From: Pontibacter beigongshangensis
Lineage (GTDB): Bacteria; Bacteroidota; Bacteroidia; Cytophagales; Hymenobacteraceae
NCBI RefSeq assembly: GCF_014332515.1
Contig: NZ_VFSD01000015.1
Span: 1 to 64,000 of the forward strand
Direction of reading: 5' to 3'
Length of the DNA: 64,000 bases
Both the position numbers and the translations under genes were made by a program. The notes under the pieces are model-generated. The model saw nothing but the letters and a program-made list of their open reading frames with translations, was not told the DNA's origin and did not search any database. Positions 1 through 7,864 of this stretch are shown one piece after another. The first letter of the stretch is position 1. Each line of letters begins with the position of its first letter.

Positions 1-88
1 TACTTTCGGCTACCGCACTACTTGCCTTAGGATAAATGGCCTGAAAACCGACAAACAATATATAGGCAGCAGTAGCTGTCGCCTTCAA
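1..88 (-). CDS. Possible 5' end of a secreted protein running off the window (partial)
   Basis: A minus-strand frame is open from a TTG at 88 to the window edge. It reads as a short basic start followed by a hydrophobic stretch and small residues (KATATAAYILFVGFQAIYPK), which resembles a signal peptide. No ATG is available: a stop lies about 15 codons upstream of the TTG and only CTG, TTG, ATT or ATA codons follow it. The coding call rests on this composition alone. It may be chance, and the plus strand here is also open for about 30 codons. Confidence 0.25.
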   Translation of the reverse strand, partial: MKATATAAYILFVGFQAIYPKASSAVAES

Positions 89-183
89 AATTGAAATTTT
101 CGATATACTTATTAAAATCTCCAGTTGATTTCAACTCCCTTGCTACTGTGGGTCCAGGAACTACAGATTGTATTTTACTCCCC

Positions 184-1140
184 CTACTCTAGCTCGAGCA
201 CCCTGGCTAGTTCCTTCTCTGGCAGCAGGAGCAAGCCTACCTCTGGTAGCCGGGAAGTGAGGTAGCGCCATTTTCTGTCTTTGCGGTATACCTCGCGGAG
301 CAGCTTCAGCGCCAGGTTTACCTGCCCGTTGTTAGCCAGCGTAATGGCATGCCAGTACTTCATCTCCAGGTTCTGCGGGTACATGGCCTGGGCTTTTCCG
401 TATTCGTCCATGGCCTGGGTCATTTGCCCCTGCCTAACTGCCAGGTCGCCATTGTTCATATGCTCGTAGGCCCTGTAAATCTTCAGCAGGCGCGCCAATT
501 CTTCTAATGGGTGTGCGTGGTCATCTATGCGCAGGTCTATGGTTTTATCGTCCCAGGGCTCAGGGCTAGCTTTGTCTTTCACTACCACCAGCGCTGCCGA
601 TTGCCTGCCCCTGATATCGCCTCCTTCTTTCTCGGCTGCCTCCATGGCCTGCAGCACCCGCTCGGCCAGTGGTTTACCGGCACTTGTTTCGAAGGCTTTG
701 GCCATGGCCAGCCATACTTTGGCACTCAGCATCATGTTGGCCTGCACCGAAAAATGTTTGCCCGTAGCGTGGCCGGCATACCGGATGCACTGGCTCCCTG
801 TATGGGCCGCCACCCGCCCCTGGGCATCCATTATGGCCACCTGCCGCACCTCACGCCCCTCGTCATCGGCCAGCAGGTTTTCCAGCACCTGCTCCGGCGA
901 CTTCCCCTCCTTCAGGAGCGCCAGCCCCCGCAAGCCAAAAGACTTGTTTACGAACGACTGTGTAGCCACCATGCCCACACCCGCCTCTGCCCAGGGCACC
1001 GCCGTGCCAGCCGCAAACCAGTGGCTTTGTACGCCCACAGCCATTTCGCCTGCCCTAGGGTCGTGGGCGATAATAGAATAGGTATGAGCCAGTGGCTCCT
1101 TGGAGTTAAATACCTGGGGCCTGAGATTGGGTGGTGCCAT
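184..1140 (-). CDS. DUF1028 (Ntn-hydrolase-like) protein with C-terminal TPR-like segment
   Basis: The 318-residue product carries a DUF1028 domain over about residues 18-225. This family is thought to have an N-terminal-nucleophile hydrolase fold, and its substrate is not established. The opening HTYSIIAHDP, the AVGVQSHWFAAG segment and the MVATQSFVN segment are typical. Residues 228-305 form two TPR-like helical repeats (DLAVRQGQMTQAMDEYGKAQ and ITLANNGQVNLALKLL), a common fusion partner. No clear signal peptide precedes the domain, so it is probably cytoplasmic unless the true start is elsewhere. It stands alone, divergent from the NYN gene, with a 182-bp spacer. The family call is solid; function is unknown. 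Confidence 0.85.
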   Translation of the reverse strand: MAPPNLRPQVFNSKEPLAHTYSIIAHDPRAGEMAVGVQSHWFAAGTAVPWAEAGVGMVATQSFVNKSFGLRGLALLKEGKSPEQVLENLLADDEGREVRQVAIMDAQGRVAAHTGSQCIRYAGHATGKHFSVQANMMLSAKVWLAMAKAFETSAGKPLAERVLQAMEAAEKEGGDIRGRQSAALVVVKDKASPEPWDDKTIDLRIDDHAHPLEELARLLKIYRAYEHMNNGDLAVRQGQMTQAMDEYGKAQAMYPQNLEMKYWHAITLANNGQVNLALKLLREVYRKDRKWRYLTSRLPEVGLLLLPEKELARVLELE

Positions 1141-1322
1141 CGAACCAAGTAAATATTGTGTGTAACATCTTTTCCGTCCTATAAAAGGGCTGATTCAGGT
1201 GAACAAAGTGCTGTTTATGAGATAATGCGTTTTGGAACACCCTGTGTAATAGCTTATCTGTAACTTGCACCGTATACAAATTTTTGCTTTATAAGTATAA
1301 CATTAAAACTATATAGCTCAAA

Positions 1323-2165
1323 ATGGCTTCAACAAAAGCCGCCATTAAAAAGCATTCTGATATGACAGATCCCTTCACCGAAAAAAAACCGCAGCGCATG
1401 GCCATGCTTATTGATGGCGATAATGCTCAGCCTAACCTTATCGTTAAACTCCTGGCCGAGGTCGGCAAATACGGCCCCATTACCATACGCCGCATCTATG
1501 GCGACTGGACCACGCCCCAGATGAACGGCTGGAAAGACTGCCTGAACAACCACGCCATACAACCTATTCAGCAGTTCCGGTACACGGTCGGCAAAAACGC
1601 CACCGACAGCGCCCTCATTATAGATGCCATGGATCTGCTCCACAGTGGGCTGGTAGACGGCTTCTGTATTGTGTCGTCTGACAGCGACTACACTCGGCTT
1701 GCTACGCGCATACGCGAATCTGGCAATTTTGTGATGGGCATCGGGCAGCGAAAAACGCCTAAGCCCTTTGTGAACGCCTGTAACATCTTTATCTACACCG
1801 AAAACCTGACCGAAACCATAGACGATCAGAAAATAGCGGTAGCAGACAAAAACACGCCGGGCGGCCAGGAAAATCCGAGGCCAAACCCGGTTCCTATGCT
1901 CAAAGAAGCCTACAGCATGGCTGTGGGTGAAGACAGCTGGGCACACCTGGGCACCATGGGCATGGCCCTTCGCCAGCTCGACCCCGCCTTCGACCCCCGG
2001 ACATTTGGCTACAGCCAGCTCATACAGCTCATTAAAGCACACAAAGACCTTTTTACCATCCGAAAAGAAGACGACAAAGGCTCGTCGGCCGTGTACATCC
2101 AACGAAAGGCCAGCAAGCCAACCACCAGCGGCCGCGCCCGGAAACCCAAACAAAACAAGCCGTAG
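1323..2165 (+). CDS. NYN-domain putative RNase with LOTUS/OST-HTH domain
   Basis: An N-terminal NYN (PIN-like) nuclease domain spans about residues 26-165. The acidic residues expected for metal binding are visible: MLIDGDNAQ (D31, D33), ATDSALIIDAMD near 95-105 and IVSSDSDYTRLA near 118-130. A LOTUS/OST-HTH domain follows at about 190-262 (MLKEAYSMAVGEDSWAHLG and the FGYSQLIQLIKAH segment), which usually binds RNA. The tail from about 263 is Lys/Arg/Pro-rich. NYN-LOTUS proteins are inferred RNA nucleases or RNA-binding regulators in the cytoplasm, but the target is not known. The start at 1323 is the first ATG after an AT-rich leader. The gene is monocistronic. Confidence 0.88.
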   Translation: MASTKAAIKKHSDMTDPFTEKKPQRMAMLIDGDNAQPNLIVKLLAEVGKYGPITIRRIYGDWTTPQMNGWKDCLNNHAIQPIQQFRYTVGKNATDSALIIDAMDLLHSGLVDGFCIVSSDSDYTRLATRIRESGNFVMGIGQRKTPKPFVNACNIFIYTENLTETIDDQKIAVADKNTPGGQENPRPNPVPMLKEAYSMAVGEDSWAHLGTMGMALRQLDPAFDPRTFGYSQLIQLIKAHKDLFTIRKEDDKGSSAVYIQRKASKPTTSGRARKPKQNKP

Positions 2166-2690
2166 CCTATAGAGATCAAACTTTAAGACTCCTTGATGAA
2201 TTTTCAGGGACCTTAACAGAGAGCCCCCTAACCTGCCTTTTAGGGTAGATCAGGGACTCTCTGCCATAGGAGAGCCGGCAGCACCAACACGGCCCAAACA
2301 TAGCGCTCACCAGCCATATTCTATGCATATTTGCAACTAATACATCTTATCGGCGCTTATATTTCAAGCAGCAGCTTCTTTTATTAAATTTTTCACATTT
2401 AGCACATCTCCACCTATATCTCCTGCCACTGTTTACCAAATTATTTTGCACCAGTCCGGCAACAGGAGCCAGCAACTTCCCTGATTTTATATTTATGAGT
2501 AAAAAAGCCTCCTACTTCTTTCTATAAGCCAAAACCAGGGCTCTCCTGCCTTTGGCAACTGCTTTAGCAAGGCCACTCTTACCGGCCACGGCACCAGGCT
2601 AAGTGCCAGCAGCTATTCAACTCCATTTTAAAACTGCCAGAAAACAAAATTTCGGTATATCAGTTTTGTTATAAAACCAGCACCAAGCAG
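2166..2690. other. Intergenic region without a gene (NYN to proline dehydrogenase)
   Basis: About 525 bases hold no supported gene. An imperfect inverted repeat lies at about 2218-2264 (AGAGAGCCCC against GGGACTCTCT). It could be a weak terminator for the NYN gene but has no T tract. The remainder is AT-rich with no recognised element. Confidence 0.5.
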
Positions 2691-2698
2691 TATCTTTG
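2665..2698 (+). promoter_or_regulatory. Candidate Bacteroidota promoter for proline dehydrogenase
   Basis: TTTG at 2665-2668 and TATCTTTG at 2691-2698 are separated by 22 bases. This matches the Bacteroidota sigma-A pattern (TTTG about -33, TAnnTTTG about -7). Transcription would start near 2705, only about 14 bases before the ATG. Confidence 0.5.
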
Positions 2699-2718
2699 CC
2701 AACCCTAGCAAGAATCTA

Positions 2719-3903
2719 ATGAGCCCTACATCAACCGTATCCTTCGACAACACGGCTGTCGCCTTCTCTTCTAAATCTGACGCTGACCTGCTTAAAATGT
2801 ACTGGATGTTTAAATCTATGAACAGTAGCGCGTTTGTAAAAGTAGGCGGAGCAATACTCAACACAGCCATTAAACTGCACCTGCCGATCCGGTTTATCAT
2901 AAAGCCTACTATATTCGACCACTTTTGCGGCGGAGAAACTATAGAAGAGTCGGAGGAGACTATCCGAGAACTGGCCAAATTCAACATTGGCACCATCCTG
3001 GATTATTCGGTAGAGGGCGAGGGCGATGAGAAAAGCTTTGAGGCCACCTATCGTGAGCTCCTGCGCACTGTAGCCAAGGCAAGAGGAAACCCACACATTC
3101 CCTTCTCAGTGTTTAAAATGACTGGCCTCATAGATACAAAACTTTTGGAAAAGGTGCAGCAGCAACAGGAACTGACAGCTGATGAGCGGGGCGCCTTTGA
3201 GCGCGGCCGCGATCGCGTTAACAGTATCTGCAAAAGCTGCCACGAAGCAGGCGTGCGTGTCTTTATTGATGCCGAAGAAAGCTGGATACAAGATACCATC
3301 GACAACCTGACTTACGAGATGATGGCACTTTACAACAAGGACAGAGCCATTGTTTATAACACTTACCAACTCTACCGCCACGACCGCCTGCAGGTGATGC
3401 AGCGCGACTATGAGCAGGCGCTGGCCGCGGGGTACTACCTTGGAGCCAAGCTGGTGCGGGGAGCTTACATGGAAAAGGAGCGCGAACGTGCCCAGAACGA
3501 AAATTACCCCAGCCCGATCAACCCGACAAAAGAAGCATCAGACAAGCTTTTTGACGATGCCCTACGGTTCTGCATGCAGCACCTGGACCGCATAGCGATC
3601 TGCTCTGGCACCCACAACGAAGCAAGCTGTTACCTGCTCCTCGACCTGATGGCAAAGCAGCAAATAGCTCCCGGCGACCAACGCATTTACTTTGCCCAGC
3701 TCTATGGCATGAGCGACAACCTATCTTACAACCTGGCCAAAGCCGGGTATAATGTAGCCAAATACGTACCTTACGGTCCGGTGGAGGCCGTTATGCCTTA
3801 CCTGCTTCGCCGGGCGAACGAGAACACAGCCATTGCAGGCCAAAGCAGCCGCGAGCTTATCCTGATCCGCAAAGAGATGGAACGCCGCAAAGCAAAAGCC
3901 TGA
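2719..3903 (+). CDS. Proline dehydrogenase (monofunctional, FAD-dependent)
   Basis: The product oxidises proline to delta-1-pyrroline-5-carboxylate with FAD and passes electrons to the quinone pool. The single ProDH barrel fills the 394 residues. Diagnostic segments are YLGAKLVRGAYMEKER near 240-255 and the C-terminal RRANENTAIAGQS near 370-382, which holds the arginines that bind the proline carboxylate. The P5C dehydrogenase half of PutA is absent, as usual in Bacteroidota where it is encoded separately; it is not in this window. The start at 2719 sits just after a good promoter. Proline synthesis genes proB and proA lie 37 kb away. Confidence 0.93.
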   Translation: MSPTSTVSFDNTAVAFSSKSDADLLKMYWMFKSMNSSAFVKVGGAILNTAIKLHLPIRFIIKPTIFDHFCGGETIEESEETIRELAKFNIGTILDYSVEGEGDEKSFEATYRELLRTVAKARGNPHIPFSVFKMTGLIDTKLLEKVQQQQELTADERGAFERGRDRVNSICKSCHEAGVRVFIDAEESWIQDTIDNLTYEMMALYNKDRAIVYNTYQLYRHDRLQVMQRDYEQALAAGYYLGAKLVRGAYMEKERERAQNENYPSPINPTKEASDKLFDDALRFCMQHLDRIAICSGTHNEASCYLLLDLMAKQQIAPGDQRIYFAQLYGMSDNLSYNLAKAGYNVAKYVPYGPVEAVMPYLLRRANENTAIAGQSSRELILIRKEMERRKAKA

Positions 3904-3958
3904 AACAGACTGAGCCCATGAGCCGTCTCCGGTAAGGCCATAGCAGGGTGAATAAAAT

Positions 3959-3990
3959 GCCTCCGGAGGGACTTTTTCATTAGAATAATT
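3959..3990 (+). repeat. CCTCCGGAGG/ATTAGAATAATT dispersed element, copy 1
   Basis: This near-consensus copy lies 56 bases after the proline dehydrogenase stop and is followed directly by the AT-rich TTGCTGATTGTTGAATG repeat. Confidence 0.85.
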
Positions 3991-4030
3991 TGATTGCTGG
4001 TTGCTAATAGTTAGTTGCTGATTGTTGAAT
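3991..4030 (+). repeat. AT-rich GATTGTTG-type dispersed repeat
   Basis: Tandem-like degenerate units GGTTGCTAATAG, TAGTTGCTGATTG and TTGAATG abut repeat copy 1. The same composition recurs at 27497, 32212, 38223, 42697, 50765 and 56575. Confidence 0.6.
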
Positions 4031-4173
4031 GTCTGATCTGGCGGTTTGGAGATGAATTGCCAGAGCAACCTCAGAAAGCTCTTAACTCTTTAAAAGATCT
4101 TGTGCCCTAAGTCGTACTACTACCTGATACGAGTATCGTGATACGTGACTCCTGCGTCTGGTGCCCTAAAATA

Positions 4174-4205
4174 GCCTCCGGAGGGGCAATTTCATTAGAA
4201 TAATT
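4174..4205 (+). repeat. CCTCCGGAGG/ATTAGAATAATT dispersed element, copy 2
   Basis: The core CCTCCGGAGGGG is followed by ATTTCATTAGAATAATT. The 70 bases before it include a CTCCTGCGTCTGGTGCCC segment, a variant of the GTCCTGTGTCTTGTGTCC flank seen at other copies. Confidence 0.85.
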
Positions 4206-4271
4206 GCTGCTGCCTGAAAGAAACCCGAACTCGTAAGACCCTGAGCCAGAGGGCACTCACTCAACCGTGCA

Positions 4272-4312
4272 AAAACAAAAAGGCCCCGTACCGAAGCACA
4301 GAGCCTTTTTGT
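4272..4312 (-). terminator. Terminator of the Glu/Thr-rich lipoprotein gene
   Basis: Read on the minus strand, a stem of about 10 pairs closed by a TTCG tetraloop is flanked by AAAAAGGC and GCCTTTTT. It lies about 45 bases beyond the lipoprotein stop codon. Confidence 0.7.
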
Positions 4313-4357
4313 GTGTATGTAGAACTATAAGTAAACTATTGCAGTTCTGTTTTAAAA

Positions 4358-4573
4358 TTACTGAGCTGGAGCAACTTCTTCAGTAGTAACTTCAGTTTCG
4401 GTAGTAACTGTAGAGTCAACTACAACTTCTTCAGCTGGAGCTTCTTCAGTAATTACTTCCTCAGTAGTTACTTCAGTTTCAGTAGCTTCTGTTTCAGTAG
4501 TAGCGGCGTCGTTGCAAGCAGTGAAAGTAACAACAGCAAAAGCAACAGCGGCGATTTTAAATAAATTTTTCAT
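4358..4573 (-). CDS. Small Glu/Thr-rich putative lipoprotein
   Basis: A 71-residue product has a classic lipoprotein signal (MKNLFKIAAVAFAVVTFTAC) with the lipobox cysteine at residue 20. The mature part is about 50 residues built almost only of Thr, Glu, Val and Ala in repeating TETE, VTTEEV and APAEEVV units, so it is very acidic and probably disordered. It should be anchored in the envelope. It is divergent from the sigma-factor gene, with 144 bases between starts, so shared control is plausible. I know no function for such tails; acidic low-complexity lipoproteins are common in Bacteroidota. Confidence 0.75.
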   Translation of the reverse strand: MKNLFKIAAVAFAVVTFTACNDAATTETEATETEVTTEEVITEEAPAEEVVVDSTVTTETEVTTEEVAPAQ

Positions 4574-4717
4574 TTTGTGTTTGTAATTAAGTGTTTAGTA
4601 TCGATTTTGAACATTCATACAGAAAATGAACAGAGGTAACCCGGCGTTTCTAAAAATAAAATTATTTTTTTTCTGTGGGTTACAAAAAGGCCCCTGGCGT
4701 ATTAAATCTTGAAAGGA

Positions 4718-5290
4718 ATGGAGAATACTTTGTATGAGACGGATGAGGCGATACTAGCAGGTATTCGTAAGGACGATGACAGAGCCCTTGCTTACCTCTA
4801 CAAACTTCATTTCCCGATGATAGCTCATTTTATCCTCAACAACAGCGGAACCGAAGACGAGGCCAAAGATATTTATCAGGAAGGGGTTATCGTATTCTAC
4901 GAGAAGATAAAGGATAACAGCCTGGAGCTCACCTGCCAGATCAAAACCTACCTGTACTCTGTTTGCAGGCGGCTGTGGCTAAAGCGGCTGGCAGAGAAAG
5001 GTCGATACGCCGTAAAAGTTGACGACGCAGAGGATTTTCTTCCGGCAGAGGACGATATAGCGCAGCACGAGGAGAATGAGCGGCAGTTTGAGCTGATGGG
5101 CGATGCCCTGGCGCAGCTCGGCGAACCTTGCCGCAGCCTGCTCGAAGACTATTATATACACATGCAGAACATGCAGGACATTACCGACAAATTTGGCTAC
5201 ACCAACTCCGACACAGCCAAAAACCAGAAGTATAAGTGCCTGCAGCGGTTAAAAAAGATTTTTTTCACGGCCTACAAGCCGCAAGTTTAA
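4718..5290 (+). CDS. ECF-type RNA polymerase sigma factor
   Basis: The 190-residue product has region 2 at about 10-90 (the ALAYLYKLHF, EDEAKDIYQEGVIVFYEKI and IKTYLYSVCRRLWL segments) and region 4 at about 125-185 (the LGEPCRSLLEDYYIHMQN and DKFGYTNSDTAKNQKYKCLQ segments). It recruits RNA polymerase to alternative promoters. The ATG at 4718 is preferred to a TTG three codons upstream. The gene lies 57 bases upstream of, and co-directional with, a membrane protein carrying an anti-sigma-like N-terminus and a periplasmic protease, its probable regulator. Its neighbours suggest an envelope or general stress regulon (inference). Confidence 0.88.
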   Translation: MENTLYETDEAILAGIRKDDDRALAYLYKLHFPMIAHFILNNSGTEDEAKDIYQEGVIVFYEKIKDNSLELTCQIKTYLYSVCRRLWLKRLAEKGRYAVKVDDAEDFLPAEDDIAQHEENERQFELMGDALAQLGEPCRSLLEDYYIHMQNMQDITDKFGYTNSDTAKNQKYKCLQRLKKIFFTAYKPQV

Positions 5291-5347
5291 ACAACCCGGT
5301 TTAGGGTTAACGCCTTCGCCAAAACGAGGCCCTTAGATACTATAAAA

Positions 5348-6436
5348 ATGTTTGACTACAGCATATATGAGCAGATAGAGCGCTACCTGGGCGGCGGCAT
5401 GGTAGCCGAGGAGAAAGTGGCTTTCGAGGCGCTCTTGCAAACCGATACCCGTCTGGCAGAGAAAGTGCGCGAGCACCAGACACTCCTGAAAGCCATGCGC
5501 CAGCACGGGCAGCGGCAGTCGCTGCAGCAGAAGCTTAACCTGATGCATACCGAAATGGTGGCAGAGTCGGCAGCTGCCTCCCCCTCCATGTTCAAGGTGT
5601 TCTGGAACAAGCATCGCCAGACCATGGCTGTGGCCGCCAGCGTATCGCTGCTTTCGGTTTTCGGCACCCTATGGAGTGTGCAGCAGTTGAAGGAACCTGT
5701 ACAGCAGCAAACAGCCCGCTATGTAGAGTTGCGCCGCGAAGTAGAGCGGATCAAAAAGGAACAGCGCGCCATTATAGACGGGATTATGGGCACCGAAGCC
5801 GAGAAGCCTGCGCCACGTACGGCCCGTTTCAGCGGCACCGGCTTTGCTGTCTCATCCGATGGCTACATCGTAACCAACTCGCACGTAATAGAGGGAGCCG
5901 ACTCTGTGATGATCGAGAACAAGGCCGGCCTGCGCTTTAAAGTTAACGCCGTATACCGCGACAAAACCCACGACCTGGCAATTCTGAAAATAGAGGACCC
6001 TGCCTTTGAGGGCTTCGGGAAGCTGCCTTATACCTTTAAAACTACAGAGTCTGACTTGGGGGAGAAAGTTTTCACGTTAGGATACCCGCGCGAGGACATC
6101 GTGTTCGGCGAAGGATCGCTCAGTTCCTCCACTGGTTTCGAGGGCGATACCACTGCCTACCAGATCTCTATTCCGTTGAACCCTGGCAACAGCGGCGGTC
6201 CACTGCTGGATGACAAGGGAAACCTCATCGGCATTATCAGTGGCAAACAGGCAGGCCAGGAAGGTGCCGCCTTTGCCGTTAAGTCAGCTTACCTGCTCAA
6301 GGTGCTGGGCGATATGCTTACCACTGACTCAACAAAAGTAGCCCTGCCACGCCATAATCACTTGGCAGGCAACGGCAGGCCCCAGCAGCTTAAAAAGCTG
6401 AAGGATTACGTGTTTGTGGTAAAGGTCTATAACTAA
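5348..6436 (+). CDS. Anti-sigma-like/S1C (DegS/HtrA-like) serine protease fusion
   Basis: The 362-residue product has three parts. Residues 1-88 resemble the cytoplasmic segment of Bacteroidota anti-sigma factors (IERYLGGGMVAEEKVAFEAL, LAEKVREHQTLLKAM). A transmembrane helix lies at about 91-109. The C-terminal part, from about 155, is a trypsin-like S1C protease with an intact triad: His179 in TNSHV, Asp209 in THDLAIL and Ser282 in GNSGGP. A short coiled coil (120-145) links helix and protease. No PDZ domain is visible, unlike DegS. The protease should face the periplasm. The gene follows the sigma factor in a probable operon, so it may both hold and release that sigma factor (inference). 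The protease call is secure; the anti-sigma call rests on N-terminal similarity. Confidence 0.87.
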   Translation: MFDYSIYEQIERYLGGGMVAEEKVAFEALLQTDTRLAEKVREHQTLLKAMRQHGQRQSLQQKLNLMHTEMVAESAAASPSMFKVFWNKHRQTMAVAASVSLLSVFGTLWSVQQLKEPVQQQTARYVELRREVERIKKEQRAIIDGIMGTEAEKPAPRTARFSGTGFAVSSDGYIVTNSHVIEGADSVMIENKAGLRFKVNAVYRDKTHDLAILKIEDPAFEGFGKLPYTFKTTESDLGEKVFTLGYPREDIVFGEGSLSSSTGFEGDTTAYQISIPLNPGNSGGPLLDDKGNLIGIISGKQAGQEGAAFAVKSAYLLKVLGDMLTTDSTKVALPRHNHLAGNGRPQQLKKLKDYVFVVKVYN

Positions 6437-6460
6437 ACACTATACAACAATCCAATACCA

Positions 6461-6494
6461 AGAAGAAGGCAGCCGCAACTGCCTTCTTTTTTTT
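6461..6494 (+). terminator. Terminator of the sigma/protease operon
   Basis: Stem AAGAAGGCAG with loop CCGCAA and CTGCCTTCTT is followed by a run of eight T, about 25 bases after the protease stop. Confidence 0.85.
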
Positions 6495-6909
6495 GTCAGA
6501 TAGCAAGGCTTCCGGAACTCGCCTGCCAGTTGACTGAAGGGATCTCCCACATCATTTGCCATACTTCATCCGCTACTTTTTTCGCTCATTGGCTACGAGA
6601 ACTTAACCAATAACATACCCCTGAGCGACCATATTTGCACTTTTATCACTTGCTCTTAACACCACAATTATCTCTATTTGCTATTAAATAGTTAAACGGC
6701 TTATTTCCAGCGTAAACGTCCGCCTTATTTTAGCCTACGCCTTATAAAAAAAGTCTAAGGGTAACCTCAATTAGAGCTCCGCAAAAATTATTTTATCAAA
6801 AAGTTAACATTTTCTGTTTTATTCAGTTTAATAAGTTTACGTGATTAGCATCTTAACCTCAGGCAGGAAAGTGCTAAATACAAATTATTAATTTATTAAG
6901 ACACGTACT
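6495..6909. other. Intergenic region upstream of the fasciclin gene
   Basis: These 415 AT-rich bases hold no gene. A GGGTAACC at 6759-6766 resembles the paired GTAACCC motifs between 4573 and 4718, but it is 145 bases from the next start. No other element was recognised. Confidence 0.4.
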
Positions 6910-7659
6910 ATGAAAAAGAGAATGTTAAAACCATTGGCAGCCATAGCTGTAATATCCATGACCATGTTTAGCTGTGCAAGTTCCAACGACCAGATGAACA
7001 GTACCGCGATGGATGACACCACCACGAGCGAAACGCAGCGCATGGCAGGTACCGATGAACAAATGGACCAGACACACCAGACCGATATGAACTCAGATAT
7101 GGCCAGAACGGAAACTGCTACTGGATCAGACTCTGTTCGTTACGAATCTGATGTACGCAGTGGCGGCCTCGTGCTGACAGACGACATCGCCTATAGCGAC
7201 ATGTTCGATGAGATAGAAGACACCAAACAGATGGGTGTTTTGGAGCTGGCAAGAACCAGCAGCAACCTTTCTACTTTCATTAAACTGGTTGAACAGGCCG
7301 ATATGGCTTCTGCCTTAGAAACAGAAGGACCATTTACGGTATTTGCCCCAACTAACGAAGCCTTTGCCGCCTTACCCGAAGGCAAGCTGGAGTACCTCAT
7401 GAAGCCTGAAAACAAAGCAGAACTGATCCAGACACTTCAGTCGCACTTTCTGGGTGCAGATGTTTCGTCGGTACAGTTTTCCAGCACACAACGTATTGGC
7501 GCCGGAGATGACAAGTATATTCCAATCGATGTTACAGCAAATACCACTACCATTGGCGGCGCAACTATTGTAAAGCCTGACGTGAAAGCCTCTAACGGGG
7601 TAATCCATGTGGTAGACGCTATTATCACGCCAGTTGCTGATACCGGTGTTACCAGATAA
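6910..7659 (+). CDS. Fasciclin (FAS1) domain lipoprotein
   Basis: The lipoprotein signal ends with Cys22 (MTMFSCASS). A low-complexity Met/Asp/Thr/Gln-rich linker covers residues 25-95. A single FAS1 domain follows at about 110-245, with its conserved segments visible (LVEQADMASALETEGPFTVF, APTNEAFAALPEGKLEYL, and the end GVIHVVDAIITP). FAS1 domains mediate adhesion or surface association. The protein should be anchored in the outer envelope. The Thr/Asp/Met-rich linker is like that of the lipoprotein at 61383. The gene has its own terminator. The family call is certain; the ligand is unknown. Confidence 0.93.
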   Translation: MKKRMLKPLAAIAVISMTMFSCASSNDQMNSTAMDDTTTSETQRMAGTDEQMDQTHQTDMNSDMARTETATGSDSVRYESDVRSGGLVLTDDIAYSDMFDEIEDTKQMGVLELARTSSNLSTFIKLVEQADMASALETEGPFTVFAPTNEAFAALPEGKLEYLMKPENKAELIQTLQSHFLGADVSSVQFSSTQRIGAGDDKYIPIDVTANTTTIGGATIVKPDVKASNGVIHVVDAIITPVADTGVTR

Positions 7660-7683
7660 CAAACCTATTATTTAAAACCTCTG

Positions 7684-7711
7684 AAAACCCCTCCTCCGCG
7701 GAGGGTTTTTC
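7684..7711 (+). terminator. Terminator after the fasciclin gene
   Basis: AAAACCC, the palindrome CCTCCGCGGAGG and GGTTTTT form a stem with a T run, 25 bases after the stop. Confidence 0.75.
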
Positions 7712-7864
7712 ATGAAATACTTTGCCGGAATATGGTTCCTCTTTCGCTTTCGGATAATGAAGGAAGAGCTATAACCCTCGAAACCAATACCTTTAATAGT
7801 CGTTTACAATAAAACGGTTATTAAAAACCCGACTTAACTTCATAAAACTAAAAAAAATAAAACT

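Noticed and set aside
2218..2264. Inverted repeat after the NYN gene as a terminator
   Set aside because: Pairing is interrupted and no T run follows; kept only as a note in the intergenic entry.
3798..3980. A 60-codon frame starting in dispersed-element copy 1 (MKKSLRR...)
   Set aside because: Beyond the repeat it runs antisense through the end of the proline dehydrogenase gene, so only the first few codons could matter; treated under the repeat finding.
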